Assembly: GCF_014647835.1 (NCBI RefSeq)
Contig: NZ_BMPY01000022.1
Span: 1 to 64,000 of the forward strand
Reading direction: 5' to 3'
DNA: 64,000 nt
DNA from: Microbispora rosea subsp. aerata
Lineage (GTDB): Bacteria > Actinomycetota > Actinomycetes > Streptosporangiales > Streptosporangiaceae
In this document: piece by piece, positions 8,520 through 19,488 of the stretch
How the letters are laid out: every line of letters starts with the position of its first letter
Position numbering within the stretch: the stretch's first letter is position 1
Made by a program: the position numbers and the translations under genes
Notes under the pieces: generated by a model
The model's input: the letters and a program-made list of their open reading frames with translations, nothing else
The model's database searches: none
What the model was told of the DNA's origin: nothing

Positions 8520-10090
8520 TCAATACGGCGGGCAAGCAGCGTTACATCTTCTCCTCCCGGAAACGCAAGGAAATCGTGGGCGCCTCCGACCTGATCGCCC
8601 GGGTCAACGGCTCCTGGGCACAGGAGGCGCTGCAGGCGACGTTCCCCGGGTTCGGCCCGGAGTGGCGGCTGAAGGACGGCCACGCCGCCGAGCTGATCAC
8701 CGCCGGCGCGGGGTCGGTGACCGTGCTGGTGAGAGAGCCGGACGCGGGACGTCGCCTGGTCACGGAGCTCACCCGGCGGGCCTTGCACCAGGCCCCGGGG
8801 CTGGACGTCTGTGGAGTGGTCCAGGAGGTGAGCGACTCCGAGCCCTTGGCCAAGGGCAGGGAACGGGCGGGAAAGACGCTGGCCGCCTCGCAGGAGACCA
8901 GGCCGGGGCCGCAGTCGAGGTTCCTGCGACTGCCGCTGGTGGAGGACTGCGAGTCCACTGGGCTGCCGGCGGCCGGGATGCTCCGGGAGGCGCCCGACGA
9001 GTCGCCCGTCACTCGTTCGGTGGTGTCGATGGCGAAGCTGGCGCATTTCCCCGCCGCGCTGGAGCGGTTGGCGGCGGACGCGCGGACCACACCGGGAACG
9101 ATGTCGAAGATCGTCGATCGCCTGGGATTGGAAGCCGACTGGGTGGCGGTGGTCCATGCCGATGGGAACGGCTTCGGCCGGCTGTTCCGCGGCCTCGGCG
9201 AGAGCAAGGACGTCCACTCGGCACGCGGCGACACGTACGCGGAGGAGCTACGCACGCTGTCGCGTGGCGCGGACCGCTGCGCGCTGCGCGCCTTCCACGC
9301 GGCGCTGGACCGGCTGGCCGACGAACACGCGGTCTGGAATGTCGGCGGCAGCCCGCCGGTGCTGCCGCTCGTGCTCGGGGGCGACGACCTGACCGTGCTG
9401 TGCCAGGGACAGGTCGCGCTGCCGTTCACCCGGCACTACCTTGAGGCGTTCGAACGGGAGACCGCGGCCGACGCCGCGCTGCGTCCCGTGCTGGCGAGAG
9501 CCGGGCGGAAGAGGCTGGACGCCGCGGCCGGGGTGGCCATCGTCAAGCGCAACTACCCGTTCCGCTTCGCCTACGATCTGGCGGAGGAACTGATCACGGC
9601 GGAGGCCAAGCAGGTCAAGGAGTGGGCGTCCGCGTTGGCGTTCGCCGTCCTCCTGGAGAGCTCCGCACCCGACCTGAGCCGGCTCCGCGGATCGGTCGTG
9701 TCATCGGGCGGCGCTGTGGCCACGGTCTCACCGTACGTGGTGGGGGAAGGCGCCGGTGACCCGCGAGCGGAGGGGCGGCGGTGGAGCGACCTGGTACGGC
9801 GGGTCGCCGCGCTCCGTCGCAGGGATGCCGACTCGGGCGAGCCGCTCGTGCCCGGCAACGCCGCGCACGACCTCCGAGAGGGGCTGTGCCTCGGCGCGGA
9901 CGTGGCGAAGGCTCGCCTCGGCCTGCTGCGCACCCGGTTCGCCGGGGACCACGACCGTCTGGAAGCGCTGGACGAACTCGGCAACGACTCGGGCCGGCTC
10001 GTATGGGAGCACGAAGGGCGATGGGTGACCGGCCTGGTGGACGCCATGGCGGCACTGCCCTTCCTCGGCGGCGAGGGAGAGACCAGGTGA
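8504..10090 (+). CDS. cas10: Cas10, HD-less with GGDD cyclase motif
   Basis: Large subunit of the type III complex. Its palm domain is expected to make cyclic oligoadenylate when target RNA is bound. The 528-aa protein has HADGNGFGRLF near residue 218 and LVLGGDDLTVL with GGDD at about 292-295, matching the two Cas10 palm metal sites. It starts directly with a palm-like strand (MHLVVINTAGKQRYIF) and has no N-terminal HD nuclease. At 528 aa it is short for the family, where 700-900 aa is common. Loss of HD implies signalling without Cas10-mediated DNA cleavage (inference). It is coupled to the SAVED gene upstream and to the fusion gene downstream (GTGA overlap). Confidence 0.88.
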   Translation: MHLVVINTAGKQRYIFSSRKRKEIVGASDLIARVNGSWAQEALQATFPGFGPEWRLKDGHAAELITAGAGSVTVLVREPDAGRRLVTELTRRALHQAPGLDVCGVVQEVSDSEPLAKGRERAGKTLAASQETRPGPQSRFLRLPLVEDCESTGLPAAGMLREAPDESPVTRSVVSMAKLAHFPAALERLAADARTTPGTMSKIVDRLGLEADWVAVVHADGNGFGRLFRGLGESKDVHSARGDTYAEELRTLSRGADRCALRAFHAALDRLADEHAVWNVGGSPPVLPLVLGGDDLTVLCQGQVALPFTRHYLEAFERETAADAALRPVLARAGRKRLDAAAGVAIVKRNYPFRFAYDLAEELITAEAKQVKEWASALAFAVLLESSAPDLSRLRGSVVSSGGAVATVSPYVVGEGAGDPRAEGRRWSDLVRRVAALRRRDADSGEPLVPGNAAHDLREGLCLGADVAKARLGLLRTRFAGDHDRLEALDELGNDSGRLVWEHEGRWVTGLVDAMAALPFLGGEGETR

Positions 10091-12414
10091 ACATCGAGCT
10101 GGATCTGCTCATGCTGAGCGACTGGCGGGTCGGGACGGGCACCGGAATCAGGGGGTACGCCGACCGGCTCGTCCAGCGGGATGCCCATGAGGGCGGGGCC
10201 GCACCGGACGCGCCGATCGTCCCGGCCAAGACGCTCGTGGGCGTGTGGCGGGACTCCTGTGAGCTCGCGGCGCACGCGCTGGACAGCGGTCCCTCCGGAC
10301 CATGGCACGACTGGCTGACGTTCCTGTTCGGCGGTCAGTACGGACGGGGAGAGGAGCCGGTGCGGCCCGCCGCGCTGGCCCTCGACGGTCCCCTGAGGCT
10401 CCCCGGACGGCTGCCCGAGATCCTGAGGGTCCGGCCTCGCGTGGCGTGGGCGGCCACATTCCGTAAGCCGGGCGTGGCGATCGACGCCGATACCGGCACC
10501 GCCGAAACCGGGAAGTTGCGTGTTGAGGAGATGGCCCGGGCGGGCGTCACGCTGACCGGGCAGGCATGCCTGCGCGGTTTCGACCAGATGGAGCCGTCGC
10601 AGCGGGAAGCGGCGCTCGCGTTCCTCGCGGCCGGGGCGCGGTTGCTGGAGCGGGTCGGCGGCAAGCGGCGCAGGGGAGCGGGGCGATGCCGGCTGACGCT
10701 GCGCGGCGTCACCCCGGATTTCGCCGTGCTGGCTCAGACCCCCGTTCCCGCGCCGCCCGCCGCCTTGCCGTACGCGGTGGTGGACCGGCCTGCGGTGCCG
10801 TCTCGTATCGGCGGGCACGGGCGGGAGCGGGCGGAACTGCTGATCACGGTCGAGCAGCCGGTGCTGGCCGGGGCCATGGTCCAGGGCAACCTGGTGCAGG
10901 GCCAGGCGCACCTGCCCGGCTGGTGCCTCATGCCTGAGGTGGCGCGCCGTCTCGGCGGCCCGGCACACGCCCTCGTCCGTACGGGCGACCTGGTGGTCAC
11001 GGCCGCCATGCCACAGTCGCCGGCGGGCTCGCGCACGCTGCCGGTGCCGAAGGTCTTCCTGCACGAGAAGAACGACAAAACGACCGTCGTCGGCAACCGC
11101 ATGGCCGGAGACCGCGCGGAGGGCAAGCCGTACCGGGACGGCTACGTGGTGGTGGAAGGCGAAGACCTGGGAGCGATGGTCACCCCCGCCTTCACGCTGC
11201 GCATGCACAACACCATCGAGGACGGCGAGCAGCGTCCGACCCGCGAGGTCGGCGGGGTCTACATATACAAGGCGTTGGCCGCGGGCACCGTGCTCCGCGC
11301 AGAGGTCCGGGTGCGATCCGGAGCACTCGGCCAGGGCTGGGAGAAGAAGCTGAACGGGCGCTGGCGGCTCGGCCGGTCATCCAAGGACGATTACGGGCAG
11401 GTGAAGGTCGAGGCCCGGCCGATCGCCGCTCCACCTCCCCGCAGGCCCGCGTCGCCCGGCCTGCTGAGGGTATGGCTGCTCTCCGACCTGCTGGTGCGCG
11501 ACCGCCGGCTGCGGCCGAGCACCGACCCGGCGGATGTCGCTCGCGCGATGGAGCAGGCGCTCGCCCGAGCGGGCGCGCCGCACCTGCGCCTCACTCCGGT
11601 CCGCGACGCGACGGACGACAGGCCGGGCGTAGCCGCGGTGGGCGCGGGGCGAACCGAGAGCTGGCACCGCGGCTGGGGCCTGCCGCGCCCGACGCTGTAC
11701 GGCCTGGCCGCCGGAACCTGCCTCACCTTCGCGATCGAGGGAGGCGATATCACGCCCGAAGTGCTGGATGAGCTGCGCACCGCCGGGGTGGGGGAGCGGC
11801 GGGCCGAGGGATTCGGGCAGATCGAGATCGACCACGAGCTGCTCCTGCGGAGCTTCGAGGGACGAACGCCGGCATCAGCGGCTCCCGCCGACAGGCCCGC
11901 CTCGCAGGTCGAGCCGATCGCACCGGGAGAGGCGGGCCACACCGAAGGCAGAATCTTCGAACGGGCGGCCTGGCGCGCCGAGATGCACCGGGTGTGTGAG
12001 CGCATCATGGCCGACCAGTCCAGACGAGCCCGCTTCCTCCCGAAAGAGGTGACCTCGTCGCAGCTCAACGGCCTGCGGGACGTCGTCGCCGAGCCGTCGA
12101 TGGACAGCGCGCGCAACCGGCTGGCCTGGCTCACCAAATCGAACGCCGGCCGTCGCTCATGGCCGGAGGAGCAAACGGAGCTGCTCTTCAAACTGCTCGA
12201 CGACCCCGACGAAATCTGGACACAGCTCGGCCTATCCGAGGAGGAGCTCACCGTGACGCTCGACGGCCCGGCCGTCCTGCGCGCCGAGCTGCACGACGAG
12301 GCCGTACGCGTGCTCGTCACGGCGTGCGTGGCCGCGCAGGTCCGCCAGGAGGCGGCGCGGACGGAGACAGGAGAGGCGGCGCGCTCGCGTGTGCCGGCGG
12401 AGGTGGAGGCGTGA
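10087..12414 (+). CDS. csx10: Cas7-Csx10 fusion, type III-D
   Basis: A backbone and cap subunit of the III-D effector. The 775-aa protein has an N-terminal RAMP fold (residues 1-215) with VGTGTGIRGYADRL, IVPAKTLVGVWRDSCELAA and the glycine-rich RRRGAGRCRLTL. A second RAMP of Csx10/Cas5 type (about 245-605) contains LVQGQAHLPGWCLMPEVA and GERRAEGFGQIEI. A helical C-terminal region (about 615-775) has no RAMP features. A separate small Cas11 gene is not seen in the operon, so the helical tail may replace it (inference). The GTG start overlaps the cas10 stop. Domain borders are rough and judged by eye. Confidence 0.72.
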   Translation: MNIELDLLMLSDWRVGTGTGIRGYADRLVQRDAHEGGAAPDAPIVPAKTLVGVWRDSCELAAHALDSGPSGPWHDWLTFLFGGQYGRGEEPVRPAALALDGPLRLPGRLPEILRVRPRVAWAATFRKPGVAIDADTGTAETGKLRVEEMARAGVTLTGQACLRGFDQMEPSQREAALAFLAAGARLLERVGGKRRRGAGRCRLTLRGVTPDFAVLAQTPVPAPPAALPYAVVDRPAVPSRIGGHGRERAELLITVEQPVLAGAMVQGNLVQGQAHLPGWCLMPEVARRLGGPAHALVRTGDLVVTAAMPQSPAGSRTLPVPKVFLHEKNDKTTVVGNRMAGDRAEGKPYRDGYVVVEGEDLGAMVTPAFTLRMHNTIEDGEQRPTREVGGVYIYKALAAGTVLRAEVRVRSGALGQGWEKKLNGRWRLGRSSKDDYGQVKVEARPIAAPPPRRPASPGLLRVWLLSDLLVRDRRLRPSTDPADVARAMEQALARAGAPHLRLTPVRDATDDRPGVAAVGAGRTESWHRGWGLPRPTLYGLAAGTCLTFAIEGGDITPEVLDELRTAGVGERRAEGFGQIEIDHELLLRSFEGRTPASAAPADRPASQVEPIAPGEAGHTEGRIFERAAWRAEMHRVCERIMADQSRRARFLPKEVTSSQLNGLRDVVAEPSMDSARNRLAWLTKSNAGRRSWPEEQTELLFKLLDDPDEIWTQLGLSEEELTVTLDGPAVLRAELHDEAVRVLVTACVAAQVRQEAARTETGEAARSRVPAEVEA

Positions 12415-14087
12415 CCAGCACGAGAGTGGGCCGCCACGTGGTGAGCCGTGTCCGGGCCCGGGGGTGGCTCCGTACGGAGTCGCCGCTGCATGTCGGAGGG
12501 CTCGGCGGCGATCCCGCCGACCCGCTGCCGATCGCGGTCGACGGCCTCGGCCGCGTGTACGTGCCCGGCACGACCCTCGCCGGAGTGCTGCGGAGCTGGT
12601 GCCGCGGCGCCGGGCCGGAAACAGACAGCCTCAGCGACATGTGGGGTTTCGCACCGGAGCAGGGCGATGGGGGCAGGGCAAGCCGGGTGATCGTCGCGGA
12701 CGCGCTCGTCGCCACCACCTGTCGGCTGGACGAGCACGGGCTGCCCGCCACACCGATCGAGCCCGCGCTGCTGGAGTTCCGTCCGTCCGTCGGGATCGAC
12801 CGGGTCACCGGCGCCGCGGCTCCGGAGTTCCTGTACGGCCGAGCGGTCGTGCCCGCCGGGTGCTATCTGAGGCTGGAGATCGACATCGAGTCGGCCGAGC
12901 TGGGGGAGCACGGGGCGAAGCTGGACCAGGCTCGGATGGCCGCGCTGCTCGACGCCCTCGGCAGGGGAGAGATACGGCTCGGAGCGGCCACGAGCCGCGG
13001 GCTCGGCTCGGTGCGCTTGCTCGACGACCCCCTGGACATCGTGGTGGATCGGTTCGACTCGCCGGAGGGCCTGCTCGCGATGCTCCGGGACGAGCCCGGC
13101 CGCCGGCGATCGGTCCAGTCCCTGCGTACCGGGGATCCCAAGCTGCCGGGTCGGCGCGAAGTCCTGGAGATTTCGATGACCTGGCGGCCCCTGGCGCCGG
13201 TGATGGTCCGCGGCACGTCGAGCGGGCTGATCGTCGACACACTGCCGCTCACCACGCGGGTCGACCGCCGCCACCTCACCCTGGTCCTGCCGGGCTCCTC
13301 GATCAGGGGAGCACTGCGCGGCCACGCGGAGTTCGTGGAGCTCACGGCGCGCGAAGCGGCCGGATCGGGTGAGGTGGAAGCACTGCGAGATGAACGTGCG
13401 GAACCTGAGAGCCCACCGGGTGGCTCGGTGGCCGCGCACAGCGCCGCGTTCCGCGCGCGGCTCGACCGGCTGCCTGCCGTACGGGCTCTGTTCGGCGCGG
13501 CCCGCGACGACGTCGCCGACCGGCGAGCCGGTGCGCTGCGCGTGGAGGAGTGCCAGGCGGAGGTCACTATCCCCGATGCGTTGTGGCGGTCCGTCACAGG
13601 TGCCGACAGCGCTCCCTCCGCCGACACCGGGGACGCACCGGGAGAAGGTCGTGCGGGCGACGATGAGCGCCGGTCGCTCCCGGAGGGCCTGCTGGACCGG
13701 CTGGAGGACATGGGCATGGCCCAGGCCGACCACGTCGCCCTTGACCGGTGGACCGGCGGCGCCGCCGACGGGCGGTTGTTCCACGTGCTTGAGCCGTACG
13801 CGGTCGACTGGGCGCCCATCCGGCTCAGCGTCGATCTCGTACGGCTCGGCGACGAGCGGGACCACGCGCTCGCCCTGCTGCTCCTGACGCTGCGGGACCT
13901 GGCGGCCGGTCGGATTCCGCTCGGAGCGCTCGTCAACAGAGGCTTCGGCGACATCGAGGTCGAGGTGATCACACTGACCGGCGGTCCTTGGACGGAACCG
14001 GTCGCCCTGCCCGAGGCGCTGGTGAGCCGGGAGGCCGGACCCATCGCCGAGGCGTGGACCCGCTACCTGGCCCGGGAGGTGCCATGA
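12411..14087 (+). CDS. tandem Cas7-like RAMP protein, type III-D
   Basis: A backbone subunit carrying two fused Cas7/Csm3-like units in 558 aa. Unit one has GRVYVPGTTLAGVLRSW and glycine-rich loop TSRGLGSVRLL. Unit two has LTLVLPGSSIRGALRGH and loop VNRGFGDIEVEV. The P-G-x-[ST]-[LI]-x-G-x-L-R motif before the first helix is the RAMP signature. Acidic residues just before it (VDGLG in unit one, VDTLPL in unit two) are candidates for target-RNA cleavage sites. The GTG start overlaps the csx10 stop and the stop overlaps the csx19 ATG. Fused Cas7 repeats are known in III-D and III-E systems; the III-D reading fits csx10 and csx19. Confidence 0.8.
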   Translation: MTSTRVGRHVVSRVRARGWLRTESPLHVGGLGGDPADPLPIAVDGLGRVYVPGTTLAGVLRSWCRGAGPETDSLSDMWGFAPEQGDGGRASRVIVADALVATTCRLDEHGLPATPIEPALLEFRPSVGIDRVTGAAAPEFLYGRAVVPAGCYLRLEIDIESAELGEHGAKLDQARMAALLDALGRGEIRLGAATSRGLGSVRLLDDPLDIVVDRFDSPEGLLAMLRDEPGRRRSVQSLRTGDPKLPGRREVLEISMTWRPLAPVMVRGTSSGLIVDTLPLTTRVDRRHLTLVLPGSSIRGALRGHAEFVELTAREAAGSGEVEALRDERAEPESPPGGSVAAHSAAFRARLDRLPAVRALFGAARDDVADRRAGALRVEECQAEVTIPDALWRSVTGADSAPSADTGDAPGEGRAGDDERRSLPEGLLDRLEDMGMAQADHVALDRWTGGAADGRLFHVLEPYAVDWAPIRLSVDLVRLGDERDHALALLLLTLRDLAAGRIPLGALVNRGFGDIEVEVITLTGGPWTEPVALPEALVSREAGPIAEAWTRYLAREVP

Positions 14088-14677
14088 CGAACGAGCGGAA
14101 CACCTGGCGCGAGCCCCGGCCGGCCGTGCTGCACGGCGTCGCGGCTTCCGGCGTGACCCTGGCCGAGGCGCTTGCCGCGGGCGCGATGACCGGCGGATGC
14201 GCCCTGCTCACGGCTCCCTCGGCGTACCACGTGGCCAGGGTGACGGAACGCGGTTGCCACACCAGGACCGGGCCGGTGGACCTGTCGACGGTCTACGAGG
14301 CCCGGGTGTTCACCTCGGAGATGGAGCTGCGCTGGGTCGAGGCCGGATACGCGGTGATGCTCACCGAGGACGAGGACCTCCTGGCGGGGTCATCTTGGGA
14401 ACGGCTGGAGCCGATCCGGGCGATCGACACGATCGACACCCGCTATCTGGTCTGGGGCACGCTCAAGGAGGCCGACGGCGGCTGGGGCACGCTGGCCTCC
14501 GCCCGGATCGGCACGCTCGCGGTTCCCCTTCCTGCTGCGGCGCCTTTCGTACCCGGAGGACGGATACGACTCGTGGCTCGTGAGTACGTCGCCGTGGACC
14601 GCGAGCACGGCAACGCCCATGTCGCCGAGGAGCGACTGCTCGGCTTCGAGTTCTATGACACGGAGGGTGCCGCCTGA
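14084..14677 (+). CDS. csx19: Csx19, type III-D accessory subunit
   Basis: A 197-aa protein resembling Csx19 (TIGR03984), which is found with csx10 in type III-D loci. The telling part is STVYEARVFTSEMELRWVEA followed later by DTRYLVWGTL, the conserved core as I remember the family. Its biochemical role is not well defined; it may be a small structural subunit of the effector. ATGA overlap with the upstream tandem Cas7 and TGATG with the downstream RAMP place it firmly in the operon. It is the best single marker for assigning this operon to subtype III-D. Confidence 0.78.
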   Translation: MTNERNTWREPRPAVLHGVAASGVTLAEALAAGAMTGGCALLTAPSAYHVARVTERGCHTRTGPVDLSTVYEARVFTSEMELRWVEAGYAVMLTEDEDLLAGSSWERLEPIRAIDTIDTRYLVWGTLKEADGGWGTLASARIGTLAVPLPAAAPFVPGGRIRLVAREYVAVDREHGNAHVAEERLLGFEFYDTEGAA

Positions 14678-16923
14678 TGGCCGAGGAGTTCCTCAACCCC
14701 TACACCTTCATCCCCGCCTTCCCCAGAGAAGGCCTGCCCGACGGATTCGGCGACGGAGCACCACCGGACCGCGACCGGTTGCGGGCGGCATGCTGGACCG
14801 GCCGCATCGGCGTCCGGCTCACGGTGGAGACGCCGCTGCTCCTTCTCGACACGTCAAGGGGCAGGCCGCCGGCCAAGGGGGAACGCGGTCATCTCGTGTA
14901 CCCGGTCCGCGTCCGGAATGGCCGGCCCCACTTGCCCTCCACCACCGTGAAGGGCATGCTCCGCGCCGCTTACGAGACCGTCACCAACTCCCGGTTCGGT
15001 GTCTTCGCCGATCATGACGTCCCGTTCGGATTCCGGCGCGACGCCGGGTTCGCCCTGGGCATGGTGCCCGTCTATGTCGCCGCTCCCGGGGTTCTCTACC
15101 GCTGCCAGGTGGCAAGGCTCAGGATGTACGAGAAGTCGGGGGCGCCTCTCTACCCGGACCGGGATCACGAGGCGCCGGTCCACATGCAGCGCCTGCGGGC
15201 GCTCGTGAGCGGAGGACGGAACGGCGCCGAAGTCGACGACTTCGTCCCCGCCGACTCGCCGCACCGGCTCGTTCCGCAGCAGGGGCAGCGGCAGGTGGAG
15301 GGGATCGCGTGCGTCACCGGCCCCAACATCGAGGGGAAGACCAGCGAGCGCTTCTTCTACCTGGACCCCGCGGGGCCGGGGCGGAGGCCGGAGCCGCTTC
15401 CTCTGGCACGCGATTGGAGCGAGCTGGTCGAGGACTGGAATCGGCTCATCCGGAACTATCAGGCCGCGCATGAGGAGCAGGAGCTGTTCCGGCGGCGCCG
15501 TCCGGACGGCACCACCGTGGCGCCGGGCGAACGTGTCGGCGCGGGGCCGGGGCAGCTCGCCTGGAGCCCGCACATTTACGACAAAGAACACATGGAGCTG
15601 AAGCCCGGCACCGTCTGCTACGCCCGTCGCGAGAACGGGCAGGTGGTGGGGCTCTACCCGGTGCTGGTGCCGCGCGACGTCTACGCCGTCGCCCCGGCGG
15701 ATTTGCTGCCTCGCTCGCTCGCCCCGGCCTCGTGCTACGAGGAACTCTCGCCGGCGGACCGGGTATTCGGCTGGGTGGCTCCAAGCGGGGCGGGTGTCCG
15801 GCGGGCGGCCTACCGAGGACGGCTGCGCGTCGGCCCGGTGGTGTGCGACCAGGAGGCGAGTGAAGCGGTCGAGACCTTCGAAGGCGACGGGCTGCCGCTC
15901 GCGATCCTGAGCACGCCGAAGCCGCAGCAGGGCCGGTTCTACCTCGCCGAATCGGCTGAGCGGCCGCAGAATCCCGTGCCCGACCGTACGCCGAAGGAAG
16001 AGCTGTATCGGGAGGGACGCGGCCTGCGGGGCCGGAAGGTCTACTGGCACCACGCGGGGCTGGACCGGACCCGGCACTGGAGCGACGGGCAGGGGAAAGT
16101 CGATCCCACGCAGGTTTGCCTCGACAAGTTCTATCGGGAGTACCGGCGACCATGGGCACCCGAGGACGACAGCGGCTCGTTGGAGGAGAACCGGAAGCGA
16201 TATCGGACCAGCAAAGACGTGGAGCAGCGCGATTCACAGAACCGGTCGATCGAGGGCTGGATCCGCACTGGGACGACTTTTCGGTTCACTATCGATGTCA
16301 AGGACCTGGACGAGATCGAGCTCGGTGCACTCGTCTGGCTGCTCACCTTGCCGCCCGGCCACTTCCATCGACTGGGGTACGGTCGCCCCCTCGGGTTCGG
16401 CAGCGTACGGCTCGACGTCGATGCCGAACGCACCGAGTTGCACTCCGGCGAGCACTACGCCGCCTATTACCGCTCGCTGTCCGCGTCCCTGCCGTCAAAC
16501 GACACCAAGGTGATCCTCGACAAGGCCCGGCACGAGTTCGAGCGGCTCGTCAGCGGATCCCCGCAGCTCGTCATGATCAGGGAGGCCATGCTGGCCGTGA
16601 CCCGTGGGAACCCCGAGCTCCCGGTGCGATACCCCCGAGTCCGTCCGGAAGGACTGCCGGACAACGTTCCTGCTCCACCGGATCCGCGCGGACAGAATTA
16701 TGAGTGGTTCACGGCCAACGAGATGGATTCCGGCGTCATCGCCTCCGGCCGTGGGCGTTCGCTGCCCGCCCCGGTGAACCCGCCCGCGCAACTGGTTACC
16801 TACGTCGCAGAAGACGCCACAAAAGGAGACAATGCCACAAATCGTGGAAAGAAGAGATCGCGGGATAAACCGTCAGGGTCACCTCGCTCCGGCGATCGGT
16901 CCCGCAAGCGTCGAATGAGATAG
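14677..16923 (+). CDS. TIGR03986-type RAMP (Cas7-like), type III-D
   Basis: A large Cas7-like subunit, 748 aa. It begins NPYTFIPAFPRE, typical of the TIGR03986 family of III-D RAMP proteins, and has HLPSTTVKGMLRAAYE, the RAMP helix motif, with an upstream LLLLDTSRG that may hold an acidic catalytic residue. A second half contains PPGHFHRLGYGRPLGFGSVRL, the glycine-rich RNA-binding loop. The last 40 residues are strongly basic and low in complexity (KKRSRDKPSGSPRSGDRSRK), suggesting non-specific RNA or DNA contact. It starts with TGATG overlap. After it comes an 87-base gap before the CARF-like gene. Confidence 0.8.
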   Translation: MAEEFLNPYTFIPAFPREGLPDGFGDGAPPDRDRLRAACWTGRIGVRLTVETPLLLLDTSRGRPPAKGERGHLVYPVRVRNGRPHLPSTTVKGMLRAAYETVTNSRFGVFADHDVPFGFRRDAGFALGMVPVYVAAPGVLYRCQVARLRMYEKSGAPLYPDRDHEAPVHMQRLRALVSGGRNGAEVDDFVPADSPHRLVPQQGQRQVEGIACVTGPNIEGKTSERFFYLDPAGPGRRPEPLPLARDWSELVEDWNRLIRNYQAAHEEQELFRRRRPDGTTVAPGERVGAGPGQLAWSPHIYDKEHMELKPGTVCYARRENGQVVGLYPVLVPRDVYAVAPADLLPRSLAPASCYEELSPADRVFGWVAPSGAGVRRAAYRGRLRVGPVVCDQEASEAVETFEGDGLPLAILSTPKPQQGRFYLAESAERPQNPVPDRTPKEELYREGRGLRGRKVYWHHAGLDRTRHWSDGQGKVDPTQVCLDKFYREYRRPWAPEDDSGSLEENRKRYRTSKDVEQRDSQNRSIEGWIRTGTTFRFTIDVKDLDEIELGALVWLLTLPPGHFHRLGYGRPLGFGSVRLDVDAERTELHSGEHYAAYYRSLSASLPSNDTKVILDKARHEFERLVSGSPQLVMIREAMLAVTRGNPELPVRYPRVRPEGLPDNVPAPPDPRGQNYEWFTANEMDSGVIASGRGRSLPAPVNPPAQLVTYVAEDATKGDNATNRGKKRSRDKPSGSPRSGDRSRKRRMR

Positions 16924-19323
<2,400 letters not shown>

Positions 19324-19488
19324 CGGTTTTCGGTGCCTTTGGCAGCCTGGTCGCGTTCAACGGCTGATGCTGGCGAGCACCGAGCGATTGTTGTCGCTCC
19401 CTCTGAGGACCTCGGACGCCGAGGTCGACTGTCGCGAAAGCGCGTTTTCGGACGCGTTTTCTTGTCATGCCTCGGAGGGGCGACTTTC

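Noticed and set aside
11391-13865. 824-codon minus-strand open frame over the csx10 and tandem Cas7 genes
   Set aside because: It is antisense to two well-supported RAMP genes and is low-complexity Arg/Pro/Ser-rich. Such long shadow frames are common in high-GC DNA.
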